Under the pieces are notes generated by a model. It was not told where the DNA came from, made no database searches, and saw nothing but the letters and a program-made list of their open reading frames with translations. Shown here in pieces: positions 6,423 to 7,869 of a DNA stretch of 7,869 nucleotides. The DNA comes from Campylobacterales bacterium (GTDB lineage Bacteria; Campylobacterota; Campylobacteria; Campylobacterales; QNZT01), in the NCBI GenBank assembly GCA_027081495.1, contig JALWKJ010000016.1, positions 1 through 7,869 on the forward strand, given 5' to 3'. The first letter of the stretch is position 1; each line of letters starts with the position of its first letter. Both the position numbers and the translations under genes were made by a program.

Positions 6423-7869
6423 TTACGCGAAGTTGCGTTTATGCCATAGTTGAAATATAAATATCGACCATAGCTTGTATTTGTATCTGTCGTCGCCTTT
6501 TAAAAAGCGTTTTTTTATATTTTCAACCTCTTTGTGATTTAAAATTCCGGCGTTTTTTATATAATCTGAATCGGTCGCATCTTCAAGCAGGTCTAAAAGT
6601 TGAAATTTCAACCATTTCTCAAAAGGTATGCTAAAGCCCATCTTGGAACGATCTAAAAGCTCTTTGGGTATGTATGAGTGGGTTATGTTTTTTAGTATGT
6701 TTTTTCTTATTTTGTTTTTTATTTTCAGATTTTGCGGTATCGTAGTCATGTAGGATATAAGATCTTTATCGATATAGGGATTTCTTAACGATATATCGTT
6801 AAAATCAAGCGCCGTCGAGGATTTTACGATCTCCGCATCCATTAAAAAAGTTTTAAAATAGATTCCTGTTATCTTGTCAAGCGTCTGGGCGTATTTTCCG
6901 AATCTTATATTTTTAAACTCTTCGTTTTCATCGTAGGGGAGAGATAGAAGTTGAGAAAGAGCGTTATCGGTAAATAGGGTCGTTTTCGTTTTTATGATAC
7001 CGGCTATATCTTCGGCTTTTAAAAGGGAGAGAAATTTTTCATATCTTGTCATAAAAGGGTTGTAATATTTTATATCTTTTAAAAGAGAAAGCGGTAAATT
7101 ATCTAAGATATGAAAAAGAGGCTCTTTTATCCAAAAAGGAGTTGACATAAACTTTTTAATTCTCTCCAAGTCATCGGCGGTTGCGAATATCTGATCTCCG
7201 CCGTCTCCTCCAAAAAGAGTATCGATACCGGCTTTTTTCGCTATTTTGGCGAGCATTATCGTCGGAGTAGCGCCGAAGTCCGAAAAGGGCTGTTCGAAAA
7301 TATCCGATAACGACATGATTATCTCTTTCGCGTCGTTATCTTTAAAGTAATATTCAGTGTGTTTTAAGCCTAGATAAGACGCTACTTTTTTGGCAAATAC
7401 GGCTTCGTTTATGCTTTTTTCTTCAAATCCTATCGTAAATGTTTCAACATCGATATCGAGTTCTTTTTTAAGTAGGGCGCAGAGGGTGGAACTGTCGTAT
7501 CCGCCGCTTAAAAAAGCGCCCGCTTTATTGTTTTGGGGAACTCTTTTTTTGATCGATTTTACCAAAAGCTCTTTGGCGTTTGTCGTTATTCGCTCTTCTT
7601 GTTCTTTGCTTTTAGGATGATTATAACACTCGAATATCGACCAATACTTTTGGGTTTTAACGGCGTTTGTTTTGGGATCGTATCTTAAAAGGGAGGCCGA
7701 TTCGATCTTTTTACAGTTTTTGTATATCGTATGAGGCTGTAAAATGAAGCCGAATTTAAAATAGCCGGCCAAAGAGTCGTTATCTATCTCTTTTTTTAAT
7801 AAATTTGCGCTAAAGATATTTTCAAGCCTGTTACTTATCGCAAAAACTTCATGATTTAGAGTATAATAT
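6423..7869 (-). CDS. Asparagine-synthetase-like glutamine amidotransferase (5' end off-window)
   Basis: AsnB-type enzymes hydrolyse glutamine in an N-terminal Ntn domain and use the ammonia plus ATP to amidate a carboxylate. The reading frame is open to the right edge: codons upstream of 7772 give YYTLNHEVFAISNRLENIF and then KKEIDNDSLAGYFKFG, the end of a glutaminase domain, so TTG 7772 is not the start. About 481 residues are in the window; the catalytic Cys-2 and some 100-130 residues are missing. The synthetase domain shows the PP-loop FLSGGYDSSTL (SGGYDSS at 7508-7488) and TFTIGFEEKSINEAVFAKKVA. Where AsnB usually has SGEGxDE(L/I)FGGY it has FGGDGGDQIFATADD (7214-7182). That and the operon partners suggest an amidotransferase of a polysaccharide locus (for example uronic-acid amidation, as proposed for WbpS-like or exosortase-associated proteins) rather than housekeeping asnB. 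The next gene starts 10 bp downstream. Confidence 0.88.
   Translation of the reverse strand, partial: YYTLNHEVFAISNRLENIFSANLLKKEIDNDSLAGYFKFGFILQPHTIYKNCKKIESASLLRYDPKTNAVKTQKYWSIFECYNHPKSKEQEERITTNAKELLVKSIKKRVPQNNKAGAFLSGGYDSSTLCALLKKELDIDVETFTIGFEEKSINEAVFAKKVASYLGLKHTEYYFKDNDAKEIIMSLSDIFEQPFSDFGATPTIMLAKIAKKAGIDTLFGGDGGDQIFATADDLERIKKFMSTPFWIKEPLFHILDNLPLSLLKDIKYYNPFMTRYEKFLSLLKAEDIAGIIKTKTTLFTDNALSQLLSLPYDENEEFKNIRFGKYAQTLDKITGIYFKTFLMDAEIVKSSTALDFNDISLRNPYIDKDLISYMTTIPQNLKIKNKIRKNILKNITHSYIPKELLDRSKMGFSIPFEKWLKFQLLDLLEDATDSDYIKNAGILNHKEVENIKKRFLKGDDRYKYKLWSIFIFQLWHKRNFA
6785..6802. repeat. 18-bp perfect palindrome inside the AsnB-like gene
   Basis: TTAACGATATATCGTTAA is exactly self-complementary. 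It lies within the coding sequence, where the codons give FNDISLR. Such a site could bind a dimeric protein, but its position in a coding region and its AT-rich make-up make chance equally possible. Confidence 0.5.

Noticed and set aside
7390..7620. Small plus-strand open frame with a Ser/Leu-rich sequence
   Set aside because: It is opposite the PP-loop region of the AsnB-like gene and reflects its codons; no independent support.
7770..7772. TTG as the start of the AsnB-like gene
   Set aside because: The frame remains open upstream to the edge and encodes glutaminase-domain sequence (YYTLNHEVFAISN), so the true start is outside the window.
1..7869. CRISPR array, tRNA/rRNA, insertion sequence or defence system
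   Set aside because: No regularly spaced direct repeats, transposase motifs, terminal inverted repeats or RNA-gene sequences were seen; nearly all bases are in the genes listed.

Overview
The window looks like a chromosomal segment of a Campylobacterota (Epsilonproteobacteria) bacterium, probably a free-living, Sulfurimonas/Sulfurovum-like one. The grounds are a fused IspD-IspF enzyme, a short ThiC without the extra N-terminal domain, an Mrp protein that resembles Helicobacter-type Mrp from recall, and AT-rich spacers with TATAAT-like -10 boxes but no clear -35. The genus is an inference; no rRNA or other marker is present.

Layout. Positions 1-946 (minus) hold the 5' part of ispDF, starting at TTG and running off the left edge. 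A 121-bp divergent spacer (947-1067) follows. On the plus strand come thiC (1068-2402), mrp/apbC (2441-3583) and a lipoprotein with a GH5-like glycoside hydrolase fold (3583-4677), which is start-stop coupled to mrp. The lipoprotein gene meets a minus-strand operon tail to tail, with a 21-bp overlap. In its own transcription order that operon is an asparagine-synthetase-like amidotransferase (6423 to beyond 7869, start off-window), an unrecognised 261-aa protein (5627-6412), and a NodB-type polysaccharide deacetylase (4657-5640). There is no gene-free stretch longer than 300 bases.

How the genes may work together. The left half is core metabolism: isoprenoid precursors, the thiamine pyrimidine, and Fe-S cluster delivery. 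thiC next to mrp makes sense because ThiC is a [4Fe-4S] radical-SAM enzyme and Salmonella ApbC (the Mrp homologue) is known to affect thiamine synthesis. The right half is by eye more A+T-rich and looks like an accessory carbohydrate locus. An AsnB-like amidotransferase, an unknown protein and a carbohydrate deacetylase form a tight operon, facing a secreted GH5-like lipoprotein that lacks the usual GH5 catalytic signatures. The most plausible reading is one end of an exopolysaccharide, capsule or O-antigen modification cluster that continues beyond the right edge. The least explained parts are the 261-aa protein, the altered GH5 active site, the Mrp variant without CxxC, and a strong hairpin 28 nt past the GH5 stop, inside the opposing gene.
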